Positions 11,527 through 23,865 of a stretch of 64,000 nt of DNA are shown here, in pieces. Origin of the DNA: Proteles cristata cristata (Eukaryota > Chordata > Mammalia > Carnivora > Hyaenidae). The notes under the pieces were generated by a model that made no database searches, was not told the DNA's origin, and worked only from the letters and a program-made list of their open reading frames with translations. Made by a program: the position numbers and the translations under genes. Position 1 is the stretch's first letter; the number at the start of each line of letters is the position of its first letter. Where the stretch lies: positions 2,005,792 to 2,069,791 of the forward strand of contig JAESUZ010003395.1 in assembly GCA_017311185.1 (NCBI GenBank). Direction: 5' to 3'.

Positions 11527-14114
11527 GTGTGATCTTGCCGGAGAAGTAATTTGCTTCTCTCCAACCAATGATGGCTTGTACTTTATGCAAATTGGTATCT
11601 AGGGACAACAAATCCCATTTAATACATATGCATAGTTCATAAAAAAAACGACGTGAGAGAAAGAGGAAAAAAAGATAAAGCAACGAGTCAGCAAAAGAAC
11701 AGGTTCCGAGGAAATTTATTGTCCCAAATTGGACATTTGTAACAGATGATGTGAACAAGTGTTAACTTTGTTTTCAGCAGCTCTTCACGTACATTCACTA
11801 GACATCACACAGATTATGTTTTAAGGATCTGAACTGTAATAAAAAAAAGTGTCTATGGGCTTTAGAGTGTTGTGTTCCATATGGTTAGGGAAGTATGGAG
11901 TTATTGCGACAAGCATCTTGTGAAGCTCATTACGCGCGGTGGTGTTAGATGCGAATTGCCGCGCATAGCTATAGGGTACGTACATGACATCCCACAGTCA
12001 GCAGATAGCAACTGGAAATGAAAGATATGAAGGCACAGAGTACAGCTTCAGGGAACATGTTAGACAAAACATCTGCTGGTATCAGAACACTGCATTATCA
12101 GATCATTGTGGCCATGAATTTTTTATAAAGACACTTTTTTTCCCAAACCACAACTTTGAAAGTGACATTTTGTGCAAAAAGTTTTTGACTGAAGTGTGAT
12201 GTCAGGAGGAAGTCCAGTGCTGTGATTCATTGTGGGGAGAGCCCACACTGATGGCCCGAGAAAACTCCTTTTTGCAAAACGGGGCAATATCTGCTAGCAG
12301 AATCCATGCTGTAGTGCTTGTACATGGGGATGCTTAAGCAAGAAAGTTTTCTAAGCACAAACATGACAGAGGTGCACTGCCCTTTCATACCGCTCGATCT
12401 GGGGAGTGGTCCGTATTCTAGAACATCCGCTCAGTACTTTCTTTTCTCCTGAGGACAGTGTCGGTCACTAGCTCCCATTAAGCAAGCAGGCCATGTTCCA
12501 TCAACTCACCTCTTGTGCCCTGCTTGATAATGGCAGCCATTAACAAACCATTTCTCGTCTCAAGAAATCTTGCGACTTCTGCCTAAGAGTGCTCTTCATT
12601 GAGGGAAACATGCATGGATGAAACACTAGTCAAGTTCTGAAACTTGGGAGTGTGTGGTGTATATGTCAGCACCCCACAGTCCTTAGGAGATGGTGAGATG
12701 ATGGCTTGGAGAGAGGGAAGGAGTGAGGAGACGTTGCTCACCTTGAGAAAGATCATAGGTCCTGATATTTAGGTCCCATTATAGGATGTCACATAACTCA
12801 TCTTGGGAGATAATAAAGTGCTTCTAAAAGCATTATGACTTATGGAAGAACCAGACTATCTGCAGTCATGTTTCTGTTAATGTGGCTCTGAGAAATGGAA
12901 TAATTTCACTGATTCAGACCACCCAGGCCATAGGGTAAAGGGATAAACATATTTCTCTTGAAAGATCTAATGCAAAAGAGCAGTAGAGAAAGAAAGAGTT
13001 CAAAGACCAGTGGAAAGCCCTGAAATGGATTCTGGATACCTGAGAGGAAGTATTTTCCTCTGCTGGTCAATCTGCAATTTAACCTTCTCTTCAGTAAACC
13101 AGTGGATTTCTCTTTTGGCCCATTAGAGTAGTGACATGCTGGATAAGATCAGAATATGAAGTTGGGAAATACTTAAGAGTCAGAATCCATTCCTTTGTGT
13201 CCGTAGATGTGCAGGAATATCTGTAGAGTAACTGGCAATAGTTCCAGACACGAGAGAGAAATGTAAGAGATACTCTTGAGTGAGTAAATACCATACAGAG
13301 AAGCTTCTACTTCACAGTTCCACCCCCAAGCTGTTCTCTCATCACTCTAAACATCCCACCCCCATTTTCTCTTCCTCTTATTTCCTTTTTTCTTTCTTAT
13401 CTTTTAGCAAAGGCAAGGCGGGAAAGAGGGTTTGTTTTTCCTTCATAATTCTTTTTCTGTGTTGCTCTGTAGAAGAGGTATTGATACAGAGAAATATTCT
13501 ATGAGAAAAACATCTGTTCCCTGCCAGTCTCTATGACAGCTTGGATGAGCCATCAATTAATTGGATATAGGGGGACCTGAAAAATCATTCATTCATACCT
13601 TCAACAAATATCTCTTAAGCAACTGGTTACTGTGAATGACTTTTGCCGAAAGAACTAAATTACTGCTTTCTATATTCATTTTGGAATGAATAAGTAACGA
13701 CTTAGTAAGTAATACTCAGAACAGAGGAACAAAGAGAGTTAAGTAACCTTGAATCTGTCTTTGTCTTGAGAACATTTCCTGTTCCAAGTAAATGTGGCTT
13801 TGGATTTCTTGATTTCTGAGGATGTGGGAAAAAAAGTCTAGGGGTCACCCTAAGTGGGAAATCTAATATGAGACACTCCTGCATATGACTAGCCCTCCAA
13901 AAGCCATATACTCAGTGTATATAAAGCAGAAGTAAACAGAAGCCAGTCACCAGCCCATCACCAGCCCACCATCCTTCCCAAAGGGAGGAATAAAACTGCA
14001 TATTTGGAGACTCTGCACAGGATGCAAGAGAGATACATTCCCTTAAAATTCATAACCACAAACCAGTTATGACGTGGTTATGTCACAGAAAACTCATACT
14101 GTATGGGGTGTCAA

Positions 14115-14116
<2 letters not shown>
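11527..14116. other. Unassigned, mainly unique DNA
   Basis: No repeat family recognised over 2.6 kb. A local CpG cluster lies at 11905-11980. 13370-13400 is pyrimidine-rich. A short CACCAGCCCAT duplication sits near 13948-13970. Confidence 0.5.

Positions 14117-14152
<36 letters not shown>
14117..14152. repeat. (CA)n microsatellite, about 18 units
   Basis: Uninterrupted CA repeat after GTCAAACG. Open frames through it (HTHTHT peptides) are artefacts. Confidence 0.97.
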
Positions 14153-14154
<2 letters not shown>

Positions 14155-14199
14155 GAACACACATGTGTATGCATGAAGAATTTCGTAAAAATCCCAGGA

Positions 14200-15008
14200 C
14201 GGTGGCAGAGACTGGACAGTTTCTTTCTAGTGGAATCCGTCTTTAATATAGGCCTCCAGGAATCCCTACAAATAAAGTTTCAAGAAATATATGCAAAATG
14301 CACAACAAAACAAGATACCATGAGTAAGAATCACTAAAATTTGTGGGCAATGTAAGCAGATAAAGACCTCAATAAATAAATAAATCAGATATTAAATATA
14401 AACTAAAAATGTGGAATCAAATTCTAAGAAAGCAAATAAAAGTGAAATTATAAAAAAGGTAAATATTATAAAATGTGAAAGTGTATTTGAACAAGAAACA
14501 AACATAACTTCTAGAAAAAACATATAACCCAATGGGTAGGTTTAAATTTGATTAGATATAAAGAAAGAGAAATTTGTGAGCTGGAAGATGCCTGCAGAGA
14601 AATAGAGGTTCAAAGTATTTAAAAAGTTGAATCAACACAGGGGAACAAAAAGTTCTCATATATGTTTAATTAAGTTTCAAAAATGAAGAAGAAAGAAGCG
14701 GACTAAGGCAATATTCAAAACCATAGTGTGTAAGACTTTTCCAGACCTTATTTTTTTTTAAATAGAAACTCTCAGATCCATGAAACTAAATGAATCCTAA
14801 CCATGAAACTAAGTACCTGGACACGTCAAAGTGTAGAACACAAAACACATACATGCGTTCAAGTACCAAGAGAAAAATGAGAAACTTCCATATCTGATGC
14901 ACTGACCGCTAACTTCTCAACGGTGACAATGAAAGTCAGAATACAATGTGATATCTTCAATGTGCTCAGAAAAAAAACAACTGCCAACCAAGACTGCATG
15001 TTACAAGG
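14200..15008 (+). mobile_element. HAL1/L1M ORF1-region relic
   Basis: Phrases typical of the end of L1M or HAL1 ORF1 appear in order: TTAAAAAGTTGAATCAACAC, GATGCACTGACCGCTAACTT, ATGTGCTCAGAAAAAAAACA and AACTGCCAACCAAGACTGCA. The sequence is very A-rich, with no intact frame. Its right edge abuts the 3' end of an oppositely oriented L1. Confidence 0.6.
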
Positions 15009-15009
15009 A

Positions 15010-17760
15010 ATTTTTCCCTTAGCTTTAATGAGAAAAAATTGATATATAAGATTGTATACGTTTAAGGTATAAAACGTGATGATTTTCATAATATATATGT
15101 ATATATTGTGAAATGATTGCCATGATAAAGTTCATTAACACAGCCATCACCTTACATAGTTACAGTTTTTGTGTATGTGTTGAGAACTTTTAAGATGTAC
15201 TCTGTTAGTGACTTTCAAAGATGCAATAAAGTATGATTAACTATAGCCATTATGTTGAACTTTACATCTCCAGACTTCTTATTCATCTTAGAACTGGAAG
15301 ATTCTGTCCTTGGGCCACCTTCCCCCCAATCCTCCTACATACTTGTCACACTACTGCATACACTTGCCTGTCCCTGGCAACAATCATTCTACATTGTTTC
15401 TATGAATTTGGGTTTTTTAGATCCTACATATAAGTGAGATCATACAGTATTTGTCTTTCTCTTGGACTTATTTCTCTTGGGATAATGTTCTCAAGGTCCA
15501 GCCATGTTGTTACAAAAACCAGAGTTTCTTCTTTTTAGTGGCTGAATAATATTCCATTATACACACATGCAACATTTTCTTTATCCATTCACCCACTGAT
15601 GGACATTTAGGTTGCTTCCTTGTCTTGGCTATTGTAAATAACACTGCAATGAACATGGGGGTGCCGGGATTTCTTAGAGACAGTGATTTCATTTCCTTCA
15701 GATAAATACCCAGAAGTGGAATTGCTCAATAATATGGCAGTTCTATTTGTAATTGTTTGAGGTAGCTCAACACTGTTTTCCATGTTGGCTGTAAAAATTT
15801 ACATTACCACCAATAGTGCACAAGTTCCCTTTTATCCACATCCTTACCAGCACTTATTATCTCTCATCTTGTCTTCCTGATAACAGCCATTCTAATAGGT
15901 GTTAGTTGACATCTCATTGTTGTTTTGATTTGCATTTCCCTAATAATTAGTGGCACTGAGCACCTTTTCATGGACTTACTGGCCATTTGAATATTGCCCA
16001 TTTTTAAATCAGATTTTTTAAAAAATATTGAGTTGAGGAGCTCCTTACATATTTTGGATGTTAATTCCTTATTAGACATATTGCAAAAATTTCTCCCACT
16101 CTGTAGACTGTCTTTCCATATTGATCATTTTTTGCTGTGTGGAAATTTTTTTAGTTTGATGTATTTCCACCTTTGTTTTTGTTTGTTTTTTGCTTCTGTT
16201 TGTGCTTTGGATGTAATATCTAAAAAATCATCTCCAAGACCAATGTAAAAGATATTCCCGTGTGTGTGTGTGTGTGTGTGTGTGCGTGTGTGTGTGTGTG
16301 TGTGTGTGCGTGTGTGTCTGTTAGGCATTTTATGGTTTCAGGTCTTACATTTAAGTCTTTAATCCATTTCAAGTTAATTTTTGTGAGTGGTGTTACAGAT
16401 CTAGTTTTATTCTTTCACATGTGAATATCCAGTTTTCCTAGCACCATTTATTAAACAGACTATCTTTTCCCCATTGAGTATTCCTGGCTCTCTTGTCTAG
16501 TACTAGTTGACCACACATGCAAAAGTTTATTTTGATTACTACAGCTTTGTGATATAGTTTAATCCGGAAGTGTGGGCCTCCAGCTTCATTCTTCTTTGTC
16601 AGAACTGTTTTGGCTGTTTGAGGTCTTTTGTGATTCCAGACATATTTGGGAATGTTTTTTGTATTTTTTATAAATGTCATTGGAATCTTGATAGGGATTG
16701 CATTGAATCTATAGATAGCTTTGGCAAATCTAGACATATTAATGGTATTAATTCTTCCAATCCATGAACACAAGGTGTCTTTCCATTTATTTGCGTCAAT
16801 TTCCTTCATCAATGTTTTATAGCTTTTAGTACAGATCTTCACCCCTCTGGGTTAAATTTACTCCTAAGGCTTTTATTATTTTTGAGGGTATTATAAGTAG
16901 GATTGTTTTCTTAACTCCTTTTTCTGATAAGTTATTGTTAGTGTACAGAAATGCAACTGATTTTAATATCTTGATTTTGTATTCTACAACTTTACTGAAT
17001 TTCTTTATTTCCACAGAAATCTCATACAACTTAACATGGGTTTTGCACATACCTTTTAAAGTTTATTCCTATGCATTATGTCTTTTGCTATTATAAATAG
17101 GGACTTCATCTTATATTTTCTAATGAGTTGCATTTTTATATATGAAATATATACACTCTATTAATATTGTGCCATTTTATCTACTGAATTCTCTTTGCTT
17201 GGAATATATTCTTAGCTGATTATTTTAAATTTTTTGATATCTAATATTATCTGCAAATTTAAATATTTACTCTTCCTTTCCAGTATTATACAATTTATTT
17301 TTCTTATTTGATTACATTGACTAGTTTTTCTAAGTTTAATGTTACATAATTAATATTACATAATTGTGATAAAATAAGCACTTTTTATCTTAATAAGTTT
17401 TTTTATCTTAATAGAAACTCTTCTAGTACTTACCCACTAAGGGTCATAATTACATTTGGGTAGAGATAGATAAGTTTTTTATCATTAGAATATAATAGTT
17501 ATAAATTCCTACTTTAGTGAATTCTTTCCAAGAGTGCTAAATTTTATCAAATGTTGTTCAGAATCTATGGAAGAATTATGAGCTTTCTCCTAATATTTCT
17601 TAATATATCAAATTATATTACTCGGTTTCTTGATATTAAACACGTGGCTTTCCTGGCATATAATCCACCTAGTTTTTCTGCAGTCTTTATGGTATGATTT
17701 TATTTAGGATCACTGCAGTGGTATTTGTGAGCTATTGCTCTCGATTTCCCTTTTTTTCAT
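15010..17760 (-). mobile_element. L1 (MA/MB-like) 3' UTR and ORF2, decayed
   Basis: Reverse-complement L1: 3' UTR from about 15010 ('TTATACACACATGCAACATTTTC' near 15560), then ORF2. A minus-strand open frame at 16438-16842 gives 134 residues of L1 ORF2 (YKTLMKEI near its start, KYVWNHKRP in the middle). From about 17060 to 17760 the match is weaker and may be an older L1. A TG repeat interrupts ORF2 at 16260-16318. Confidence 0.85.
16260..16318. repeat. (TG)n microsatellite with CG interruptions
   Basis: About 59 bp of TG with two TGCG interruptions, inside reversed L1 ORF2. Confidence 0.96.
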
Positions 17761-18049
17761 GAAATTTTTAGCTTTTGATATTAATGTTATACTCAATACA
17801 TAAGAATAAAGGGGAAATATTGGAATTTTCCACTCTTTACAGGTTTCCCTGTGAAATATGTCTAGACATGGTGTTTTATAGAGAACAGTGACATGAGAGA
17901 CAAACATGGACAAATGTAAAAAGAAGACAGAGTTGATTAAAAAAAATTAACAGCTTTGTTGTGGTAAAATGTATATATCATAAGGTTCACTCACTGTATA
18001 CCATTCAGTTCAATATTTACAGAGTTGTTCAACCATCACCATAATCTAA

Positions 18050-18238
18050 ATTTTTTTAATTTTTTTTTTTTTTTTTTTCTGAGAGAGAGAGAGGGAGATA
18101 CAGAATCTGAAGCTGACTCCAGGCTCTGAGCTAGAAGTCAGCACAGAGTCCTATGCGGGGCTCGAATCCATGAACCGTGAGATCATGACCTGAATGGAAT
18201 TCGTATTCCTAACCGACTGAGCCACCCAGGTGCCGCAT
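18050..18238 (-). mobile_element. SINEC_Fc-type SINE
   Basis: Reverse-strand copy with a long T tract, a GAGAGAGAGAGGGAGATACA section and the head GAGCCACCCAGGTGCCGC. An 11-bp target-site duplication CCATAATCTAA lies at 18039-18049 and 18239-18249 within the L1. Confidence 0.93.
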
Positions 18239-18676
18239 CCATAATCTAATTATAAAATATTTTCATTACTCTCACATGAAAAACCCCAAACCAATTAGTA
18301 ATCATTCTCCTATTCCACCTTTTCCCCCCACAACCAGTCTTGGGCAATGACTAGTCTACTTTCCATGATTTTCCTATTCTGGACATTTTTAAAAAGGTTT
18401 TATACAGTATGTGGTGTTTTGTAATTAATTTCTTTCATAGCTTGATGTTTTTGAAGTGTATGCATACTGTAGTGCATATTAGTGCTTCCTTTCATTACAT
18501 TGCCAAATTACATCCCATTGGATATACCAGATTTTTATTTATCCATTCACCAGTTGATGGGCATTTGAGTTGTTCCCACTTCTGAACTATCATGAGTAAT
18601 GCTACTATGAACATTTATGCACAAGTGTTTTTGTGGACATATTTTCATTTTTCTTGGGTCTATACCCAGGTAGATG

Positions 18677-18822
18677 TATAGAGAATTTATAGGGCTTGGT
18701 GAAGCTTCAATGGGAATTTTGAAAGTTGAGTTCCTTTGGAGAAGGATTAAAGAAGTGGGAGCTATTTAATATGAAAAAAAAAATAGTTTGAGGATACACA
18801 GGAAGACATCAGATGGATTATC
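18677..18822. other. Non-L1 block inside an L1 3' UTR
   Basis: Between TATACCCAGGTAGATG and GGTTATATTGTAACTC the L1 should run continuously. Instead about 146 bp of other sequence is present, including GAAGTGGGAGCTATTTAATA and a run of A. The wording faintly recalls CR1/L3-type LINE sequence, but I would not assign it. Confidence 0.55.
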
Positions 18823-19387
18823 TGGGTTATATTGTAACTCTGTGTTTAATGTTTTGAGGAGCTCCTGAACTTATATCCAAGGCAGCTACATCATTTCACA
18901 TTCCCATCAGCAATGTATGAAGTTTCCAAATTCCCCACATCCTCATCAATACTTGTTATTGGATGTCATTTCTATTACAACCATTCTGGTGGATACGCAG
19001 TGGTGTCCAATAGTGGTTTGATTTCCTGTTTCCCTAATGACTGGTGATGTTGAAGATCTTTTCTTGTGTTTATTGGTCACTCATATATTTTCTTTGGAGA
19101 AATGTATATTCAAATCCTTCGCCTATTTTATAATTGAGTTATCTTTTTATTATTGGCTTGTAAGAGTCCATTATATGTTCTGTCCACAGGTCTCTTATCA
19201 GATACAGTATATACAAATATTTTCTCTCAGTATATAGGCTATCTTTGCACTTTCTTGATGACCTTTGAAGCAAAAATTTTTAGTTTTGAGAAAGTTCCAC
19301 TTGTCAATCCTCCCTTTTATCAGTTGTGCATTTGGCATCACATCTAAGGAATCATTTCATAACCCCAAGTCACAAAAATTTATTCTT

Positions 19388-19619
19388 GGGGCGCCTGGGT
19401 GGCTTAATCGGTTAAGCGTTCAACTTTCGCTTAGGTCATGATCTCGCGGTTCGTGGGTTCGAGCCCCGCGTCGGGCTCTGTGCTGACTGCCAGCTCAGAG
19501 CCTGGAGCCTGTTTCAGTCTGTGACTCCCTCTCTCTCTGACCCTCCCCTGCTCACGTTGTCTCTCTCTCTCTCTCTCCTAGAAATAAATAAAACATTAAA
19601 AAATAAATAAAACACTTTA
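19388..19619 (+). mobile_element. Young-subgroup SINEC_Fc-type SINE, full length
   Basis: Forward copy starting GGGGCGCCTGGGTGGCTTAA with box-B-like GGTTCGAGCCC intact, the GACTGCCAGCTCAG insertion form, the TTTCAGTCTGTGACTCCC form and a CTAGAAATAAATAAAAC tail. A 13-bp target-site duplication AAAAATTTATTCT lies at 19374-19386 and 19620-19632. The tail contains a second AAATAAATAAAAC block. Confidence 0.97.
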
Positions 19620-19766
19620 AAAAATTTATTCTCATATTTTCTTCTAAGGGTGTTATAGTTTTAGCTCTTATATTAGGTCTATGATCCACTTTGAGTTAAT
19701 TTTTGTGTATGATATGATGCAGGGGTCAAAATTAATTCTTTTGCATGTAGCTATTCATTTGTCCTA

Positions 19767-20009
19767 GAAATAAACTTTTCTTTCTAGTTGGTTTATATTT
19801 GAACTATATGAATAATATTTGTATACTATACAAATTTCAGAAAAATATTTCGTTGAGTGAAGAGAAAAGAAAACAATCCTATTCACAAAACAAAATACAG
19901 AGAATAAATTTCTTATTCTGTTACTTATCATAGGAGAACAGATATGATCTTGTGTTTCAGAAGTAGATGTCATTTTCTCCAGACTGTCCATTAGAAGAAG
20001 GGTTATCTA
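19767..20009. other. Unassigned AT-rich DNA between L1 pieces
   Basis: No clear family. It may be an upstream part of the plus-strand L1ME piece that follows. Confidence 0.35.
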
Positions 20010-20400
20010 ATAATGTAATTTCTGAAAATAGGTCACAATATATTTGTACAATAGATTATTCCATAGCAAGTAAGAAAAAGGAGAGGTTTCTACATGCATA
20101 CATATGGAAAGCCTCCTAAACACATCCTGATAAAAGTTGCAGAAAAGTGTTTATATCAGGCAAACATTTGTTTGAAAAAATATATAATACATGCATGCAA
20201 AGGTATAGAATATTTATGTATGTATCTCTCCAGAATGATAGTCAAGAAATTGACAAAATGCATGCCTAGATAGAGTAATAAGTGGCTGAAAGAGTAAAGA
20301 GAGATGAAAACTTACTTTATGCTCAATGCTATTTTGTACCTTGTGAACTTTATACAATGTATATGCCTTAGATACTTAAAACTTAATAAAAGTTGGTAAA
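20010..20400 (+). mobile_element. L1ME-like 3' UTR
   Basis: Matches the L1ME 3' UTR order: 'CATGGAAAGCCTCC', GTTGCAGAAAAGTGTTTATA, then 'ATTTTGTACCTTGTGAACTTT' and an AATAAAA ending near 20385. Non-coding relic. Confidence 0.65.
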
Positions 20401-20489
20401 ATTGCCTTATTAGCTTTATTTTAATGGAGAACATATTTCCCAAGTTTCCTCGGAGATACTGACTGTAGAACTCTAGAATATTTCCTATT

Positions 20490-20704
20490 TTTTTTTAATG
20501 TTTTATTTATTTTTAGGAGAGAGAGAGACAGACAGCGTGAGCAGGGGAGGTTCAGAGAGAGAGGGAATCACAGAATGAAACAGGCTCCAGGCTCTGAGCT
20601 GGCAGTCAGCACAGAGCCCGACGCGGGGCTGGAACCCACGAACCGCGAGATCATGACCTAAGCGAAAGTCGGACGCTTAACCAACTAAGCCACCCAGGCG
20701 CCCC
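20490..20704 (-). mobile_element. Young-subgroup SINEC_Fc-type SINE, full length
   Basis: Reverse-strand copy. Head CCACCCAGGCGCCCC at right, GGCAGTCAGCACAGAGCCC core, TTTTTAGGAGAGAGAG tail side. Target-site duplication AATATTTCCTATT at 20477-20489 and 20708-20720. CpG sites in the head (GACGCGGGGC, AACCGCGAG) are still intact, consistent with youth. Confidence 0.97.
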
Positions 20705-20848
20705 TAAAATATTTCCTATTAAATGGTATGACTATACAAATGCAGAAAAAGTTATCAATTCAAATCCCCTGAACATTCTGACACTACAGCCAGAATCCAC
20801 TCAATACTGAATAACATTCAAAAAATACCCAAAGAGGACATGTCCTCT

Positions 20849-21047
20849 TTTTTTTTTTTTTAATTTTAATGCTTACTTATTTTTGAGAGAGAGAAAGAAT
20901 GCGGACAGAGGAAGACACAGAATCTGAAGCAGGATCCAGGCTCTGAGCTGTGAGCACAGTCTGAGGTGGGGTTAGAACCCACAAGCCATGAGATCATGAC
21001 CTGAGCTGAAGTCAGACACTTAACCAACTGAGTGACCCAGGTGCTTC
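20849..21047 (-). mobile_element. Older SINEC_Fc-type SINE
   Basis: Diverged reverse-strand copy: TTATTTTTGAGAGAGAGAAA, then GCTCTGAGCTGTGAGCACAG and the degraded head GAGTGACCCAGGTGCTTC. Imperfect flanking repeats TGTCCTCTT (20841) and TGTCGTCTT (21049). Most head CpGs are lost. Confidence 0.9.
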
Positions 21048-21057
21048 TGTCGTCTTC

Positions 21058-21494
21058 TTATGAAAACTTGGTATATTAGCACAGACTTGTCCACAAATCT
21101 CAAAACACTCAAACATTTTGCCTTGCATTTTGAGAGATGTATAATTTTACCTGGTAGGTAGTAAACTCATACAGGCCAAGGAGTCATTAATCATATTCCT
21201 TATCAAGAAGACATTAGGTAGATTTATGGTCTTCAGTGAAAGGAAGCTATGGAGGTGTGGGAGAGTATTTTTCTAACATTTATTTGAGGCTAACACCAGA
21301 GAGCAAAACCATTTATTTCCAATACTAGGCTGCTCATCTACCACCATTCCTCTAGTCAGCTGGTCTCATGGACCCACTGATCTGCTCTGCCATGACATCC
21401 CCTGATAGTCTTAAACCAGTTGAGAGATGATGTCAATGTTCCCTCAGACATGGCCATTTCAAATGATGCACCAATTACTCTTTCAAAAGAAAAA
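21058..21494. other. Unassigned DNA
   Basis: No repeat family or gene recognised. Confidence 0.4.
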
Positions 21495-21607
21495 ATATAT
21501 ATACATACATACATATATACATACATATACATACATACATATATATACATACATATACATACATACATATATATACATACATATACATACATATATATAT
21601 ATATCTC
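21495..21607. repeat. AT/AC-rich satellite-like repeat with a 28-bp unit
   Basis: TA, CATA and TATA steps are organised in a 28-bp higher-order unit: 21513-21540, 21541-21568 (identical) and 21569-21596 (two differences), then (AT)n. Tyrosine/isoleucine/histidine-rich open frames on both strands are artefacts of the repeat. Confidence 0.93.
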
Positions 21608-22989
21608 CACATGCTTATTATAATGCTTATTTAATGTCTGACTTATTGTACACTGAGACCACTATTTGCTAGTGCAGGTTTATTTTGAAGTTTATTAAAA
21701 ATAAAGATAAAAGCTTGATGTGAGCCAAGGACGCCTGGCTGTAAAAGTCCAGTTGCTCCTGTTTTGGATATTTTTAAGTCTTGCTCCAACATCCAAAAAT
21801 GTTCCTGTGTTACAGTGGGCACCAAAAAACAAGTGGTTCATTTCTTTCAACTGAAAGTCTGAGCTTCTCAGCTGCAAAGTAGGGGAACTTAGGTGCACAT
21901 TAATTTTAAAGAATCAAAAACATTTACATATGAAGTTACCTCTTGGTCAGTTCCATGACTGGCAACAAAGAGAGGGTCTCTTTACATATTATTCACCCCT
22001 CTGCTGAGTCTGTCCATCTATAGACTGTGTTGATGATGTCACCAAGACAAAGGAGTGCATTTAGTCTAAAGAGCCAACTTAAAGTGACACTGAAAGGTTG
22101 GAATTATGTATGGCAGAAGACAATTATACAAGCTAAATGATTCTTTAATTAATAATGAGATCCATCACAGGCTAAAGAGAACGACTCACAGGATGGAAAG
22201 CCTTGTGATTTACTCAGTGTGTGCCCATATGTGCCTGCAGTGTATATATTTGGGGATATAAATGATATATGCACAGTGAGAGTACCATGGTATCTGAATC
22301 TACATGCCTATTGTCTTAGTTCATGACTCATTCACACACTGAGTGAGTGAATATCTAGAACGTAAGAATTATCTTTTAAGAGATAGAATGCATTGCCTGG
22401 TTCCCAAAGCCACAGGGTTTATTATTAGAAAAAAAATTGAATTTCATTGATTTGTAATCCATGTTCCCTTATTTTCAAAATACAAGTAGTTACTTTATAC
22501 TGATCAGATTTAAATTTTTTAATGTTAAATCAAAATGTGAAAGTGTGTAAATTTCTTCATGTATGTAAAGTCATGCAAATACATCAATGTAACTGCATAA
22601 ATTAACAAAATACTATTTATGCCACTTATCAATGTTTCCCAGTCTCTGGATGAACAACTGCTTTTAATGAGTCTCATTTGTTTCCAAATATGTTCAATAT
22701 AACTCCCTCTTCATCCTTCTCCCCTCCTCTTAGAAGCTGTCAAGGGTGAGATAGAAGGAAAATAGAAAGAGAGACTCTAACCTAAAGAGCAGCAACTTTA
22801 CTGGGGAGAAGAGTTTATTTTATGTTTTTTTTTTTTTTTTCTCTAAACAAAGTGTTCTATGGCTCTAAATGGTTTAAAAAACATCATTAAAGAAAACCTG
22901 AGACAAAAGTAAAGCTAGTTTCTTATTTTTATACATATACAAAATTTTTTTTCACATAGCACCCATGCTATAAAACTATAAGAAGAATT
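21608..22989. other. Unassigned DNA
   Basis: About 1.4 kb with no recognised repeat family, RNA or exon. A T-run lies near 22828-22841. Confidence 0.45.
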
Positions 22990-23570
22990 CTTTGGACATT
23001 TAAAAATATAATTTTGTTATTAAAGAAGGCCTATTCAGAAAAAAAGATCACAGATTTAAAATATATCAAACTTCTATACAGCATAAAACAACATTGTCAA
23101 AGAAAGTTAAAGGAAAAAAGAAACACACTCAGAAGAAATATTCTAACATTCATGATAAACCAAAGATTACTATCTGTTGTAAATCAAGACCTCTTAAACA
23201 TGTATTGAAGGGCAAGTATCTAGATGCAAAACAGCAAATGATATAAAAAAAAAAAAGTCACCAAAGAATGTATATGGTCAATAAACCATAAGTTACTAAC
23301 CTCACTAGTAACCAGGTAAAGTACAAATTTTAAAAATATATATTATTTTTACTCTATCACACAGAAAAATATATAAAACAAACTTGCTAATGGCAAGCAT
23401 TCATGAGCTTATGGGAAAATCAGCAATATTTAAACTCTTTGAGGATATGAGTGCTATCAGTGCTTTTGGAGGACAATATGGCAATGTCTTTCCACTTTTC
23501 AAATATGCGTATGTATTTATTCAGCGACTTACTTCTAGTAATATATTCTGGAAATATATCTACATGCCAT
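22990..23570 (+). mobile_element. L1ME/HAL1-like relic, ORF2 end
   Basis: Plus-strand text follows the old L1 ORF2 C-terminal region. 'CTCACTAGTAACCAGG' near 23300 corresponds to the 'CTCACTAGTAATCA' landmark. GGAGGACAATATGGCAATGT near 23470 corresponds to 'GGCAATTTGGCAATATC'. Frames are heavily broken. Confidence 0.55.
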
Positions 23571-23671
23571 TTATTTACTTATTTGTTTGTTTCCTTACTT
23601 ATTATTTTTGTGGTGGCTTCAAAACATTTCTATAAATTCTTTGATAGTTCTTCCCTTATAAAGTAAAGTTT

Positions 23672-23860
23672 AGGGACACCTGGATGGCTCAGTTGGTTGA
23701 GTGTTCAACTCTCGATTTTGGCTCAGGTCATGATCTCATGATCTGTGAGTTAGAGCCCCACACATCGGGCTCTGCACCTACAGTGTAGAGCCTGCTTCGA
23801 ATTGTCTTTCCCTTTCTCTGTCCCCCCACCCCCTCAAAATAAATAAATAAGGTTTAAGAG
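23672..23860 (+). mobile_element. Older feliform SINE of a second subfamily
   Basis: Head GACACCTGGATGGCTCAGTT, then CTCGATTTTGGCTCAGGTCA and the distinctive CAGTGTAGAGCCTGCTTCGA body, which lacks the GGAGCCTG duplication of the common group. The tail is AAAATAAATAAATAAGG. Diverged, with no clear target-site duplication. Confidence 0.88.
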
Positions 23861-23865
23861 AAGAG

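Larger units (their letters stand above)
17940..19766 (-). mobile_element. L1MC/ME-like 3' UTR and ORF2 end
   Basis: Reversed L1MC-type 3' UTR starts with AACAGCTTTGTTGTGGTAAA, then TTGTTCAACCATCACCATAA, 'CTATTCTGGACATTTT' and 'AATGGCTGATGATGTT'-like text near 19035. It is split by SINEs at 18050-18238 and 19388-19619 and by a non-L1 block at 18677-18822. All frames are decayed. Confidence 0.82.

Noticed and set aside
19388..19470. tRNA-like sequence with A and B boxes
   Set aside because: It is the tRNA-Lys-derived head of a SINE repeated about twenty times in the window, not a functional tRNA gene.
21356..21672. Tyrosine/isoleucine/histidine-repeat open frames on both strands
   Set aside because: They are translations of the AT/AC microsatellite. 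Low-complexity peptides here are not evidence of a gene.
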